Source: Mucilaginibacter xinganensis (GTDB lineage: Bacteria > Bacteroidota > Bacteroidia > Sphingobacteriales > Sphingobacteriaceae). From it: a stretch of DNA of 64,000 nt. The position numbers were made by a program, and so were the translations under genes. Below are positions 53,079-61,899 of the stretch, in pieces. Within the stretch, counting starts at the first letter, position 1. Each line of letters opens with the position of its first letter. The stretch lies in assembly GCF_002257585.1 (NCBI RefSeq), contig NZ_CP022743.1:3472001-3536000 (forward strand), in the 5' to 3' direction. A model generated the notes under the pieces. It was given only the letters and a program-made list of their open reading frames with translations. It searched no databases and had not been told where the DNA came from.

Positions 53079-53200
53079 AATTTAGTACAAGTATAATTAT
53101 TCTGAATCGGGATTAAGCGGATCAGACGATTTATCGGATACCCCGGAATGCTAAACAACATCCAAAAAATCCCTTAGTCCGCACAATCCCGGTTCAGGTG

Positions 53201-54397
53201 TTAATCCTCGTGCAACGCCACCGCAGGATAAATAGCAGCGGCTTGCTTACCGGGATACAGCGAGCATAAAAATACCAGCAGGTATATAAATATAATGGAA
53301 AGAGCCATCGCTACCAGGTAAATTCCCGCCGCTAAATCAAATACGTTAAGCAAGGGCATTTGCACTGCAAAAAAAGCCCCTATTATTAAGGAAAGCGTTG
53401 CCAAAATCATTGACTCTGTTATCAGTTGCGTTGATACCGAACTACCCGTTGCGCCTACAGCCCTGCGTAAACCAATCTCGCCACGGCGCTTGTTAATGTT
53501 GTACCAAAGCACACCGAACAGCCCCAAAGCCACGTTAATTACTAAAAACCCGCCTACTATACCCAGAACTATCATTGGCACAACCGTAAAATAATTAGCC
53601 TCTACCCGCTTCTTGGTAAGGTGTTCAATTTCCACATTCGAATTTTTCATATAATTGGCCAAAATTTTGTAAAGCCGCGCTTCAAAAGCAGCCGTGGTAC
53701 CCTCATTAACGCGCACCATTATACGTCCGAGCCAATGGTACGAGCCCGTATCCACCCGGTGATAAACCCCATAGCCGGCAGGCCTATAATCGCCATTTGC
53801 TTTAATTCCTTGTATCACACCGATGACTTTCATTAATTTCTTGTCATGACCGGGTTGGTCACCGTCGCCAATCAGCTTTCCTACGGCCTGGCCGGTTCCA
53901 AAAAATTTCTCCTTTAAGTCTGAGCTGATAATAATGGGCTGATTTTTTGCAACCATATCTGCCTTATTAAACCAGCGGCCTTCCAGCAATTGCGTTGTCA
54001 TGGTGGTGTTATACGTGTCATCAACAGTATATTGGTTTACTCCACCTACCTGCTTGCCATTATAGTTTGCGCCGCCCTCCCAGGAATTTTGAGAAAACGG
54101 AACATTATCGCTGCAAAAGCTTATTTCCTTTACGCCGGGCAATGCCCTTAAATTCTGGCTCAGCGTTTCGTAATAAGTATCAAGCGAATCGGTATTGGAG
54201 GTTTTAAAGGCATTATTGTAGCTTACTACCCAAACGTTTTTATATTCAAAACCCATTGGTTTTTTATAGTTGCTATAATAATATACTCCCAAAGTAAAAA
54301 CCGCGAAGAGTACAAGGAATGAGAATAACATCTCGGACATTAATAAAAAGTTTTGTTTCTTTTTATTCCATATCAGTTTAAATAAATGCTTGAACAT
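53201..54397 (-). CDS. MacB/FtsX-type ABC permease
   Basis: 398 aa. One N-terminal helix (FLLMSEMLFSFLVLFAVFTLGVYYY), a periplasmic MacB-PCD-like domain to about 270, then three C-terminal helices; NKRRGEIGLRRAVGAT is the coupling segment typical of FtsX permeases. It is one of two related permeases with one ATPase, which together should form a heterodimeric MacB-like transporter. Final gene of the pump part, before the regulator gene (122-bp gap). Confidence 0.9.
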   Translation of the reverse strand: MFKHLFKLIWNKKKQNFLLMSEMLFSFLVLFAVFTLGVYYYSNYKKPMGFEYKNVWVVSYNNAFKTSNTDSLDTYYETLSQNLRALPGVKEISFCSDNVPFSQNSWEGGANYNGKQVGGVNQYTVDDTYNTTMTTQLLEGRWFNKADMVAKNQPIIISSDLKEKFFGTGQAVGKLIGDGDQPGHDKKLMKVIGVIQGIKANGDYRPAGYGVYHRVDTGSYHWLGRIMVRVNEGTTAAFEARLYKILANYMKNSNVEIEHLTKKRVEANYFTVVPMIVLGIVGGFLVINVALGLFGVLWYNINKRRGEIGLRRAVGATGSSVSTQLITESMILATLSLIIGAFFAVQMPLLNVFDLAAGIYLVAMALSIIFIYLLVFLCSLYPGKQAAAIYPAVALHED

Positions 54398-54427
54398 AAT
54401 ATTTTAATTTAAATGATTTGACAATTT

Positions 54428-55657
54428 TCATTGCGCTTTCAGCGCGGTTACTACGTTCAGTTTTGACATGCGCCAGGCCGGGTAAACACCGGAGAGCAGG
54501 CCAAAACAGAAACATATCAGCAAGCCAATGCCCAGGACAGTAAAGTTTAATGTTAACACCAGGTTCGGGATCAGGTTGGCACCATTTAGCACCTGCAATG
54601 CAATAATCGATAGTACTACACCTATAAGCCCCCCTAATAACGTTAGTATAATATTCTCCACAATAAACTGGTAAACCAACGTGCGTGATGATGCTCCAAA
54701 AGCCTTACGCACGCCAATCTCCGAAGAGCGCTCCATTATACGGGTGATATTAATGTTGACCAGGTTGAGCGTAGGTAACAGCATTACCAGCAAAGCAAAA
54801 ATGCTGATTGCCGTAATCGCTATAGTCATACCGGAATGCTGTTCATCACCGGCGTCAAGATAACTGCGGATATAGGGATCGGCGTGGCTGTATATTTTAA
54901 TTACCTCCTTACGTGGCAATGGCAGCCTGTTTACCATATCCTCGTACTCGTTGTGCATTTTAGAGACATCCGCTTTTGAATTTGCAAGGAAAACGCCAAA
55001 AAAACCGCCCTGGTAACCCTTATCTTTCCTGAAATCGGTTTTTGCTACCGTGTATGGCAGGTATATATCGCTGTAAACCATATAGCTGGTTATAGGTACA
55101 TTTTTCACCACTCCGGTTACCCTGTATTTAACATTGTCGGCCTCAATATATTTGCCTACCACCGAAGACACATCCCCAAAATATTCTCGTTTCATATCTT
55201 CCGAGATTACAGCAACTTTATCGGCATTATCAATTTGCTGCTTGCTGAATGCGTTACCTTCGGTAAAATCATATTCCATTATGTCCCAATAATCTTCATT
55301 GGTGTATTTATAATTTACTGCAATTTTCTTGTTATTTACATAGGTATTAGTGCCGCTAAAGCCCGATGAGATGCCCACTTTAACAGGGGTTTTCAAAGCG
55401 CGGCCGTAGTGATCTAAAAGGTAAAATGACACGGGACCTGAACTCCTTCCATCTTTCATACTTAGCTGGATCCGGGACACATATAATGAGCGGTCGCGCT
55501 TTTTATCAGGATAGCTGTCACCTACCACTTTATCAATAAAGGCGGTTAATACCAGCAGGATGGTAAGCGTAAAGCTGATCCCAAACAAGCTGATAAAGGT
55601 GAAGAATTTTCTCCTTCGTAAAACTGCTATGGCTATTTTGAAATAATTTTTAAGCAT
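54428..55657 (-). CDS. MacB/FtsX-type ABC permease
   Basis: 409 aa, same layout as its neighbour: N-terminal helix (FFTFISLFGISFTLTILLVLTAFI), MacB-PCD-like periplasmic domain, three C-terminal helices and the coupling segment RSSEIGVRKAFGAS. The two genes are probably old tandem duplicates that have diverged. It lies 25 bp after the ATPase gene. MacB-type pumps move substrates from the periplasm through a TolC channel by mechanotransmission. Confidence 0.9.
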   Translation of the reverse strand: MLKNYFKIAIAVLRRRKFFTFISLFGISFTLTILLVLTAFIDKVVGDSYPDKKRDRSLYVSRIQLSMKDGRSSGPVSFYLLDHYGRALKTPVKVGISSGFSGTNTYVNNKKIAVNYKYTNEDYWDIMEYDFTEGNAFSKQQIDNADKVAVISEDMKREYFGDVSSVVGKYIEADNVKYRVTGVVKNVPITSYMVYSDIYLPYTVAKTDFRKDKGYQGGFFGVFLANSKADVSKMHNEYEDMVNRLPLPRKEVIKIYSHADPYIRSYLDAGDEQHSGMTIAITAISIFALLVMLLPTLNLVNINITRIMERSSEIGVRKAFGASSRTLVYQFIVENIILTLLGGLIGVVLSIIALQVLNGANLIPNLVLTLNFTVLGIGLLICFCFGLLSGVYPAWRMSKLNVVTALKAQ

Positions 55658-55682
55658 AATTTTAATTTTTTAGGCTGATTGA

Positions 55683-56348
55683 CTACTGAACCTGTGAACC
55701 ATCAAATAAGCGAACCAAGCGATGGGTTTTGTGCGCCATATTTTCATCATGCGTAACCATTACTATAGTAGTTCCATCTTTTTGGTTAAGCTGCATCAGT
55801 ATGTCCATAATTTCGTTACCCATGGCGCTGTCAAGGTTACCGGTAGGCTCGTCTGCCAGGATAATTTCCGGGCGACCGACTATAGCTCTCGCTATAGCTA
55901 CACGCTGTTTTTGTCCTCCCGATAGTTGATTAGGAAAATGTTTTACACGATTTGAAAGGCCCACTTTTTCAAGCGCTTCAGTAGCAAGCTGTCTCCGCTC
56001 CCTTGCAGAAACATTGCGGTAAAGCAATGGCAATTCAACATTGTCCAATACCTGCAAGTCGTTTATCAAATGGTAGCTTTGAAAGATAAAGCCGAGCTTC
56101 TGATTGCGAAAATGTGCCAGCTGTTTGTCTGACAGGTGATCTGTTTTTTGATCAGCTATCGTAATGGCTCCTTTTGATGGCAAATCAAGCAGGCCCATTA
56201 TATTGAGCAGCGTGCTTTTACCGCAACCTGAAGGGCCCATAATAGAAAGAAATTCTCCTTTGGCTATCTCAAGGCTGATACTGTTTAACGCCAGTGTTTC
56301 TACCGTATTGGTACGATATACTTTTTCGATGCTTTGTAAGCTTATCAT
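55683..56348 (-). CDS. ABC transporter ATPase (LolD/MacB class)
   Basis: 221 aa, single nucleotide-binding domain. Walker A GPSGCGKST, Q-loop FIFQSYHLI, signature LSGGQKQRV, Walker B ILADEPTGNLD and H-loop VTHDENM are all present. The DEPTGNLD sequence is typical of the MacB/LolD class. It energises the two FtsX permeases downstream. Confidence 0.94.
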   Translation of the reverse strand: MISLQSIEKVYRTNTVETLALNSISLEIAKGEFLSIMGPSGCGKSTLLNIMGLLDLPSKGAITIADQKTDHLSDKQLAHFRNQKLGFIFQSYHLINDLQVLDNVELPLLYRNVSARERRQLATEALEKVGLSNRVKHFPNQLSGGQKQRVAIARAIVGRPEIILADEPTGNLDSAMGNEIMDILMQLNQKDGTTIVMVTHDENMAHKTHRLVRLFDGSQVQ

Positions 56349-56476
56349 TTGTTTAATTATTAAATTGGTGAATTAGTGACTTTTTATTCTTTGATTTAAG
56401 TATTGTTTAATGTTCTACATTTCTCTGATCTTAAAAATTACCTTGGCTTTTTACCTTTCCCCGTTTACCTTTCCCC

Positions 56477-57934
56477 TTACTTACAAGTTATTTTTTCGTT
56501 CTTTTCGAAGTCATAAAGTGACAGATAGCGCAACTGGTAATAGGCGCTCCAAAAATCGCGGAGCGACTGCACATAATCGCGCTTGGCCTGGTCGTTTTCC
56601 TGGAAAGCAATGCTGAGGTCAGTTATACTTAAGTCGCCCAAGACATATCTTTCCCTGGCTATTTTGTATTTCTCTGATGCAATACTATCAGCTTCTGCAG
56701 TAAGCGCCAGTTGATCTTTCATTACGTTAAACAGCGATACCTGGGTAACTATCTGCTGCTTAAAAGTCTGTTTGTCCTGCTCAACCGAGTATTCAGTAAA
56801 CTTTTGATTTGCTTCTGCAGTCTTTATTTTAGCTTTCGACCGTCCCCAATCAAGCACCGGAATGGAGAACTGTAATTCCACCAGTTGCTGATTCTGCGGT
56901 GACCGATAAACCCCCACAATATTTTTCGCTGAATTTGACGTGCCGATATTGGCCGTTAACGTAGCTGTTAATCCCGTTTGGCCATGTGCAAGGGCAACGT
57001 CTCGCTTTGCCTCGGCAATACGCCGCATAAAAGCGATAGCATCTGACCTGTTTGCAAATGCTTCGGTCAAAACCCTGTCGGCTGTTACGCTCATCTGGCT
57101 GATGGTTTCGGGCACCTGTAACACAATTTTTTCATCGCCTTCGTGTCCTATGTAGCTGCGAAGGTTGAGGGTGGCAATTTCCATATCGCGTTTGGCTGTG
57201 CCTACCGCTTTTTTTGCGTTCAACTGCTCCAGCTGTAACTGCAGGATCTCATTTTTTGACACCTTACCCAGGTCGAACTTCAGGTTAGCTATTTTCAGGA
57301 TCTTTTGGGTATTTATGAGGTTTGCTTCGGCTGTTTGCAGGTTTACCTGGGCAAGCAGCAGATCAAAAAAGTAGCCGGTTACAGTTATGGAGATCTGCTC
57401 CTGCGCTTCAATATAAGCCTGCCTGCTTTCGTTGTATAACAAGGGCTGGATCTTTTTATCCCACTTCAGGCTGTTGAACTGACCTAGCGGCTGACTAAAA
57501 CCTATTGCATAAGGAACGCCATTATACAAAATGCTGTTCCTGTCAAAATCATCAAAGCGCTGCATTTGGGTTTGCCCATAAATAGTAGCACCGGTTGCTG
57601 TTATGCTTTGGCTGAAGTTTAATGTTAGGGATGAATTATCATAATGAATTGGTTGGAATATTATGGTACCATCAGGCTGTACAACCGGGGTGCTAGTCTT
57701 GCTATAGGCGGGCAAATTGCCATTTAATGATAACTGCGGCTGATAGTTTGATTTAAAGGTACGCCACTGCCAGTATTTGGTTTCGCGGGTGGTAACGGCC
57801 TGTTTGGCTGCGATAGAATTATCTTTGGCCATGGCAACCACCTCCTTCAAAGTAAGCCTTGTTGAATCAGCCTCCCCGCTGCAAAATGCGTTGAGACTGA
57901 TAGTTAAAAGTAATATTGTGTATAGAATTTTCAT
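56477..57934 (-). CDS. TolC-family outer-membrane efflux channel
   Basis: 485 aa with signal peptide (ILYTILLLTISLNAFCSG). Two repeats of long helices (KLKFDLGKVSKNEILQLQLEQLNAKKAV and KYKIARERYVLGDLSITDLSIAFQENDQAKRDYVQ) with barrel strands between them form the TolC fold. It trimerises in the outer membrane and links to the adaptor encoded upstream. The gap to the adaptor gene (90 bp) shows no terminator. Confidence 0.92.
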   Translation of the reverse strand: MKILYTILLLTISLNAFCSGEADSTRLTLKEVVAMAKDNSIAAKQAVTTRETKYWQWRTFKSNYQPQLSLNGNLPAYSKTSTPVVQPDGTIIFQPIHYDNSSLTLNFSQSITATGATIYGQTQMQRFDDFDRNSILYNGVPYAIGFSQPLGQFNSLKWDKKIQPLLYNESRQAYIEAQEQISITVTGYFFDLLLAQVNLQTAEANLINTQKILKIANLKFDLGKVSKNEILQLQLEQLNAKKAVGTAKRDMEIATLNLRSYIGHEGDEKIVLQVPETISQMSVTADRVLTEAFANRSDAIAFMRRIAEAKRDVALAHGQTGLTATLTANIGTSNSAKNIVGVYRSPQNQQLVELQFSIPVLDWGRSKAKIKTAEANQKFTEYSVEQDKQTFKQQIVTQVSLFNVMKDQLALTAEADSIASEKYKIARERYVLGDLSITDLSIAFQENDQAKRDYVQSLRDFWSAYYQLRYLSLYDFEKNEKITCK

Positions 57935-58024
57935 TATTTCTGAACTAAGATTTTTAAGATTCGAGGATTGTATATTTTTTTGCGCTTAACCAATCTCTGA
58001 TTAACTAACCTCTAATCTCTACCC

Positions 58025-59269
58025 TCAATTAATACTTATCTCCTTTGAATTTTTATACCCGCTCATATCCGAATTGATCACTACATCGCCCGGTTTAACG
58101 CCGTCCTTAATCTCCACAAAATCAAAATTGGTAAGGCCTATATGAACAGTGCGCCTTTCAGCTTTGCCGTTGTTTACTACATAAATATCCTGCAAGTCGG
58201 GGCCCTTAAAAGCCGGGCCATTTGCAACGCGCATAATATGATTATGGGTCGCTGTCACCAGGTAAACATCTACTTTCATATTTGGCCGAAGCTGTTTGTT
58301 GTTGCGCTCATCCAACTGGATATCGAACGAAATGATGCTGTTTTGGATAGATGGGGATACATTTACCACATGACCGCGTAACTGAACTTCGTTTATCAAC
58401 ACAATAACCGGTAAGCCGGTATGCAGCTGATCGAGCGAGTTATCAGAGATGCTACCCTGCACTTTAAAGCTGCCCAGATCGGCAATCCGGGCTAATGATT
58501 CTCCTTCGTGCACGTTCGCACCTATATTACGGTTAACGAAGGTTACCACACCAGCCCGGGTAGCCACAATATTTGCAAGGTTTAATTTACGTTGCTGCGC
58601 CACGAGATCGCTGCTTAAAATATCGGCTGCTATTTCGGCCTCCTTTATCTCTATCTGCATGGTTTGCTGCTTGTTTTTCACTTCGTTTTCAAGCTGTTTC
58701 TTTTCAAGTTGCGCAACCTTTAAATTCAGTTCCGCCTGCTCAATACCTTCGCGGGTACCACCGCCGGCTTTAAATAAACGTTTGGCATTTTCTACTGCAT
58801 CGGCAAGATTATCAATACGCAGCTTTTTGATGTCATTGTTCGACTGGATATCGTAAAAGCTCTTGTTCAGATCGAGCTTCAATTTTTTTATTTCATTTTG
58901 TTTTGATTCCAGCTGAAATTTAAGTTTCTCGAAATCGGTTTGCGTAGCTGATTTATCAAGTGTAAGTATTGATTGACCTGCATTTACTTTTTTACCCGCA
59001 TCCATAATCACATTTTTTATAGATGCATTTATTGGGCTGGTCAGGATCTCTTCAAACTCCGGCAACACCTCGCCGGTGGCATTCAGCGTATTTTCAATAT
59101 TGCCGGTTTCAACAACCGCGGTTGTTATTTCTGATTTTTTTATGGATGATTTTAATGTTGTTCTGACTATCCATATTAAAGCAATAAGCACCGTTAAGCT
59201 TATTAAAACAATACCAACCGTTTTTCTTTTTCGTTGCGATGTAACTTCCTGTGTAATTTCCTTATCCAT
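58025..59269 (-). CDS. HlyD/MacA-type periplasmic adaptor
   Basis: 414 aa from the ATG at 59269 (MDKEITQEVTS...). A longer reading with 13 more residues is possible, but its ATG lies inside the sigma-54 promoter, so it should not be transcribed. One transmembrane helix (VGIVLISLTVLIALIWIV), a lipoyl-type domain, a long coiled coil (about 110-230), then beta-barrel domains. It bridges the inner-membrane permease and TolC. It heads the operon of seven genes that ends with the kinase. AAGG at 7-11 bp before the ATG may assist translation. Confidence 0.92.
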   Translation of the reverse strand: MDKEITQEVTSQRKRKTVGIVLISLTVLIALIWIVRTTLKSSIKKSEITTAVVETGNIENTLNATGEVLPEFEEILTSPINASIKNVIMDAGKKVNAGQSILTLDKSATQTDFEKLKFQLESKQNEIKKLKLDLNKSFYDIQSNNDIKKLRIDNLADAVENAKRLFKAGGGTREGIEQAELNLKVAQLEKKQLENEVKNKQQTMQIEIKEAEIAADILSSDLVAQQRKLNLANIVATRAGVVTFVNRNIGANVHEGESLARIADLGSFKVQGSISDNSLDQLHTGLPVIVLINEVQLRGHVVNVSPSIQNSIISFDIQLDERNNKQLRPNMKVDVYLVTATHNHIMRVANGPAFKGPDLQDIYVVNNGKAERRTVHIGLTNFDFVEIKDGVKPGDVVINSDMSGYKNSKEISIN

Positions 59270-59296
59270 TATAGTACCTTGTATAGCATAGTTACT

Positions 59297-59313
59297 TGCA
59301 ATAGCCATACCAA
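59297..59313 (-). promoter_or_regulatory. Sigma-54 (-24/-12) promoter for the efflux operon
   Basis: Minus strand reads TTGGTATGGCTATTGCA. It fits YTGGCACG-N4-TTGCW at 11 of 13 fixed positions, both exceptions being C-to-T; GG and GC are 10 nt apart as required. Transcription would begin near 59286, giving a leader of about 17 nt before the ATG at 59269. A sigma-54 activator is encoded in the same operon. Confidence 0.72.
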
Positions 59314-59321
59314 AGTATAAA

Positions 59322-59336
59322 ACCTGATTTTCAGGT
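59322..59336. promoter_or_regulatory. Palindrome upstream of the sigma-54 promoter
   Basis: ACCTGA-TTT-TCAGGT, a perfect 6-bp dyad about 40-50 bp before the predicted start. A second palindrome, CGATATCG at 59368-59375, is about 85 bp upstream, where activators of this class often bind. Either could be the regulator site; the first could also be a weak terminator for the oxidoreductase gene. Confidence 0.35.
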
Positions 59337-59445
59337 ATTTATATCAAAATGAAAATTAAAAAGTGATCGATATCGGACAAAAAGTTTAAAACCGAACTAA
59401 AAAAGCGAAAAAAAAATAGAAATTGGACCAATATTAAAAGAAGGT

Positions 59446-60891
59446 TTAGCTTACCAATCGCCGGTTGAAAACATCCTTTAAAGCCCGTTTTGCAGCATGA
59501 TAACCACACATACCATGTACACCTCCCCCGGGCGGGGTTGAGGATGAACAGATATAGATCCCTTTTGCAGATGTTTTGTAAGGCGACCATCGCAGCACAG
59601 GCCGTGTGAATAATTGGCCGAGATCTATTACTCCGCCGTTGATATCGCCGCCAATATAATTGGGATTATATTCTTCCATTTGAACGGTATTCATCGTGTG
59701 GCGGCCTAATATTGTATCCTTAAAACCGGGAGCAAACCGCTCAACCTGGTTTTCTATTGTCGCGGTCATATCTTTTTCAGACCCATTAGGCACATGGCAA
59801 TATGCCCATGCAGTATGTTTGCCCTGAGGAGCGCGGGATGAGTCCAATATACTGGGCTGAGCCAGCAAAACATATGGTTTTTCCGGATGTTTTCCATCCC
59901 AAATCTGCTGCTCACCTTCTTCTATTTCTTCAAATGTATTTCCAATGTGGATGGTTCCGGCTTTACCGCATTCAGCCGCTTTAAACGGGATAGGTGCATC
60001 CAGCGCCCAATCAACCTTAAAAACGCCCATCCCATACCGGTATCGCTCCATTTGCCATTTGTATAACGGCGAGAATTTGTGGCCGGCAATTTTAAGCAAC
60101 TGCCTTGGCGTAACATCAAACAAAAAGGCATGCGCAGATGGCAATTGGTTTAATGAAGTTATATAGGTATTGGTCTCTATTTTACCGCCTATTGATACAA
60201 AGTAAGAGGCTAAAGCATTGGCTATTTGATTTGACCCGCCTTTGGGAATAGGCCATCCCTTTAAATGTCCGTTGGCCATTAAAACCAATGCAATCGCAGA
60301 GGTAGCCAAATTACTTAGTGGCTGAATGGCATGTGCCGCCATACCTGCAAATAAACCTCTCGCTTCAGGTGTTTTAAAACGCTTTACCAGGTGACTCGCC
60401 GATGTTAAGGCAGGCAAGCCAAATCTCGCCATGGCTATCGGGTGCATGGGAAAGTGCAAGGGCCCCAAAACATCGGCAGCTATGACAGGCCAGTCTTTCA
60501 CCACCGGCTGCATCAATTTAAGGTACGTATCAGCATCTGCCCCTAATAACCGGCCAGTCTCTTCAATAGAACCAGTCAGGATGGCAGCAGTGCCATTATC
60601 TAATGGATGGGCCGCAGCTATCTCAGGATAAATATATTCGAGCCCATGCGCAGCCAATGGCAACGTTTCAAAAAACGGCGACGCTGCAGCAAGCGGGTGA
60701 ACTGCTGAACAAATATCGTGCAGGTAACCGGGTAGGGTAAGTTCTGCAGTGCGCAAGCCGCCGCCTATCGTTGGTTTACCTTCGAGCAATAAAACCGACA
60801 ATCCGTTTTGCTGCATTAAAATAGCAGCCGCCAAACCATTAGGCCCAGATCCAACTACAACAGCATCGTAATCGCGCTTTTTCAGTTGCAT
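59446..60891 (-). CDS. FAD-dependent oxidoreductase, phytoene desaturase-like
   Basis: 481 aa. The N-terminal dinucleotide site is VVGSGPNGLAAAILMQQNG followed by LLEGKPTIGGGLRT; the C-terminal FAD segment reads ICSSSTPPGGGVHGMCGYHAA. This pattern matches the phytoene-desaturase/CrtI-like and retinol-saturase-like group of flavoproteins, which dehydrogenate or isomerise isoprenoids or amines. No other carotenoid gene is present, so the substrate is unknown. The gene overlaps the end of the NIPSNAP gene by one base. Confidence 0.88.
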   Translation of the reverse strand: MQLKKRDYDAVVVGSGPNGLAAAILMQQNGLSVLLLEGKPTIGGGLRTAELTLPGYLHDICSAVHPLAAASPFFETLPLAAHGLEYIYPEIAAAHPLDNGTAAILTGSIEETGRLLGADADTYLKLMQPVVKDWPVIAADVLGPLHFPMHPIAMARFGLPALTSASHLVKRFKTPEARGLFAGMAAHAIQPLSNLATSAIALVLMANGHLKGWPIPKGGSNQIANALASYFVSIGGKIETNTYITSLNQLPSAHAFLFDVTPRQLLKIAGHKFSPLYKWQMERYRYGMGVFKVDWALDAPIPFKAAECGKAGTIHIGNTFEEIEEGEQQIWDGKHPEKPYVLLAQPSILDSSRAPQGKHTAWAYCHVPNGSEKDMTATIENQVERFAPGFKDTILGRHTMNTVQMEEYNPNYIGGDINGGVIDLGQLFTRPVLRWSPYKTSAKGIYICSSSTPPGGGVHGMCGYHAAKRALKDVFNRRLVS

Positions 60892-61688
60892 TAAAAATCA
60901 GAATAAGCCGTTGGGTGCAAAAAGAAGATATCAGCCTTTGAAACATTATTTTGAAATTCCTTTTTCGCTACAAGCACCTTCCATTCAGGGTCATTTGAAA
61001 AGGCATCCCAATGTTTATCCCTGTCGGCCTTGTTGTTAAAGGTAGTCATGTACATCAGGTTTGGCATATGGCTTCCTGCTAATACTTCAGCGTAAAAAAC
61101 GGCATTAAATCCAAGCCGCTTAAAAAGCGCAACTTCGTTACCATCGTTAAACATCTTTACCTTGTTCACATTATATTTTTCTGTCGCACTTTCATAGCTG
61201 CGCAGTTCATAAACCCTGTCGGTTTTGTTTGCCGTAAGTTCAGGAACGGCAGGTGCCGGCATTTTGGGGAAAGCGCTCAAAAGAACAGTTTCAAGGCGGT
61301 TAAAAGGGGCTTCGTTATGCGCGGCATCAATATAATCTTTGCCATCGGCAAGGTACTGCTGATCTGCAGATAATTGCTGATCGACTTTTTTTATCTGCTC
61401 AAACGTTTTATAGGGTATTAACACATAAACCTTTTTGCCTGAAGTATCCGCCTCAACCAGTTTAAACACACCGATACTTTTTACCCCTACGCGGTGCAGG
61501 GCTGGCAAATAAGCATTTTGCAGGTAATTGTCCAAACGGTCTTCCTGTGCCTGGGTTTTTAAATGATAGATCTTCAACTGGTAGTAATAACCATCAGCCG
61601 CCCTGGCTGATCCGCTTGTGCCAACGCAAAGGAGCGCAGTTAAAAAAATCAATAGATAATAATACCGGGCAACGTAAGATGAACTCAT
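60891..61688 (-). CDS. NIPSNAP-family protein, exported
   Basis: 265 aa with a signal peptide (YLLIFLTALLCVGTSGSARA). Two NIPSNAP-like alpha/beta barrel repeats follow: YYYQLKIYHLKTQAQEDRLDNYLQNAYLPALHRVGVKSIGVFKL and the second starting RVYELRSYESATEKYNVNKVKMF, ending with NLMYMTTFNNKADRDKHWDAF. The family is ferredoxin-like (dimeric alpha-beta) with little known function. Co-translation with the FAD enzyme suggests a joint role. The signal places it in the periplasm while the FAD protein has none, so direct contact is not obvious. Confidence 0.85.
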   Translation of the reverse strand: MSSSYVARYYYLLIFLTALLCVGTSGSARAADGYYYQLKIYHLKTQAQEDRLDNYLQNAYLPALHRVGVKSIGVFKLVEADTSGKKVYVLIPYKTFEQIKKVDQQLSADQQYLADGKDYIDAAHNEAPFNRLETVLLSAFPKMPAPAVPELTANKTDRVYELRSYESATEKYNVNKVKMFNDGNEVALFKRLGFNAVFYAEVLAGSHMPNLMYMTTFNNKADRDKHWDAFSNDPEWKVLVAKKEFQNNVSKADIFFLHPTAYSDF

Positions 61689-61836
61689 ATTTAGTTTAAT
61701 TTGGGTGAATTTAAGAATTTTATAATCGGATATGGCGTAAATTTATTTAAAGCCGGGGCAACTTTATAACTGCCGGTAACTAATTATTTCCTTAGTAGCC
61801 TTTTATTTCTACTGCCCTGGTAATTATCAGCATCAA

Positions 61837-61879
61837 ACAAAAAGGGATAACAAATCATCAATTCGTCATCCCTTTTTGT
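61837..61879 (-). terminator. Rho-independent terminator after the glutaminase-family gene
   Basis: Perfect 12-bp stem ACAAAAAGGGAT / ATCCCTTTTTGT with a 19-nt loop, 21 bp downstream of the stop of the last gene. Reading on the minus strand gives a T-rich tail. The remaining 61689-61836 gap shows no other structure. Confidence 0.72.
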
Positions 61880-61899
61880 AAAATGTTAAAACAGGCTAA

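Noticed and set aside
59270..59308. Adaptor protein starting at the ATG at 59308
   Set aside because: That ATG is inside the -24/-12 promoter and adds residues before the normal cytoplasmic start.
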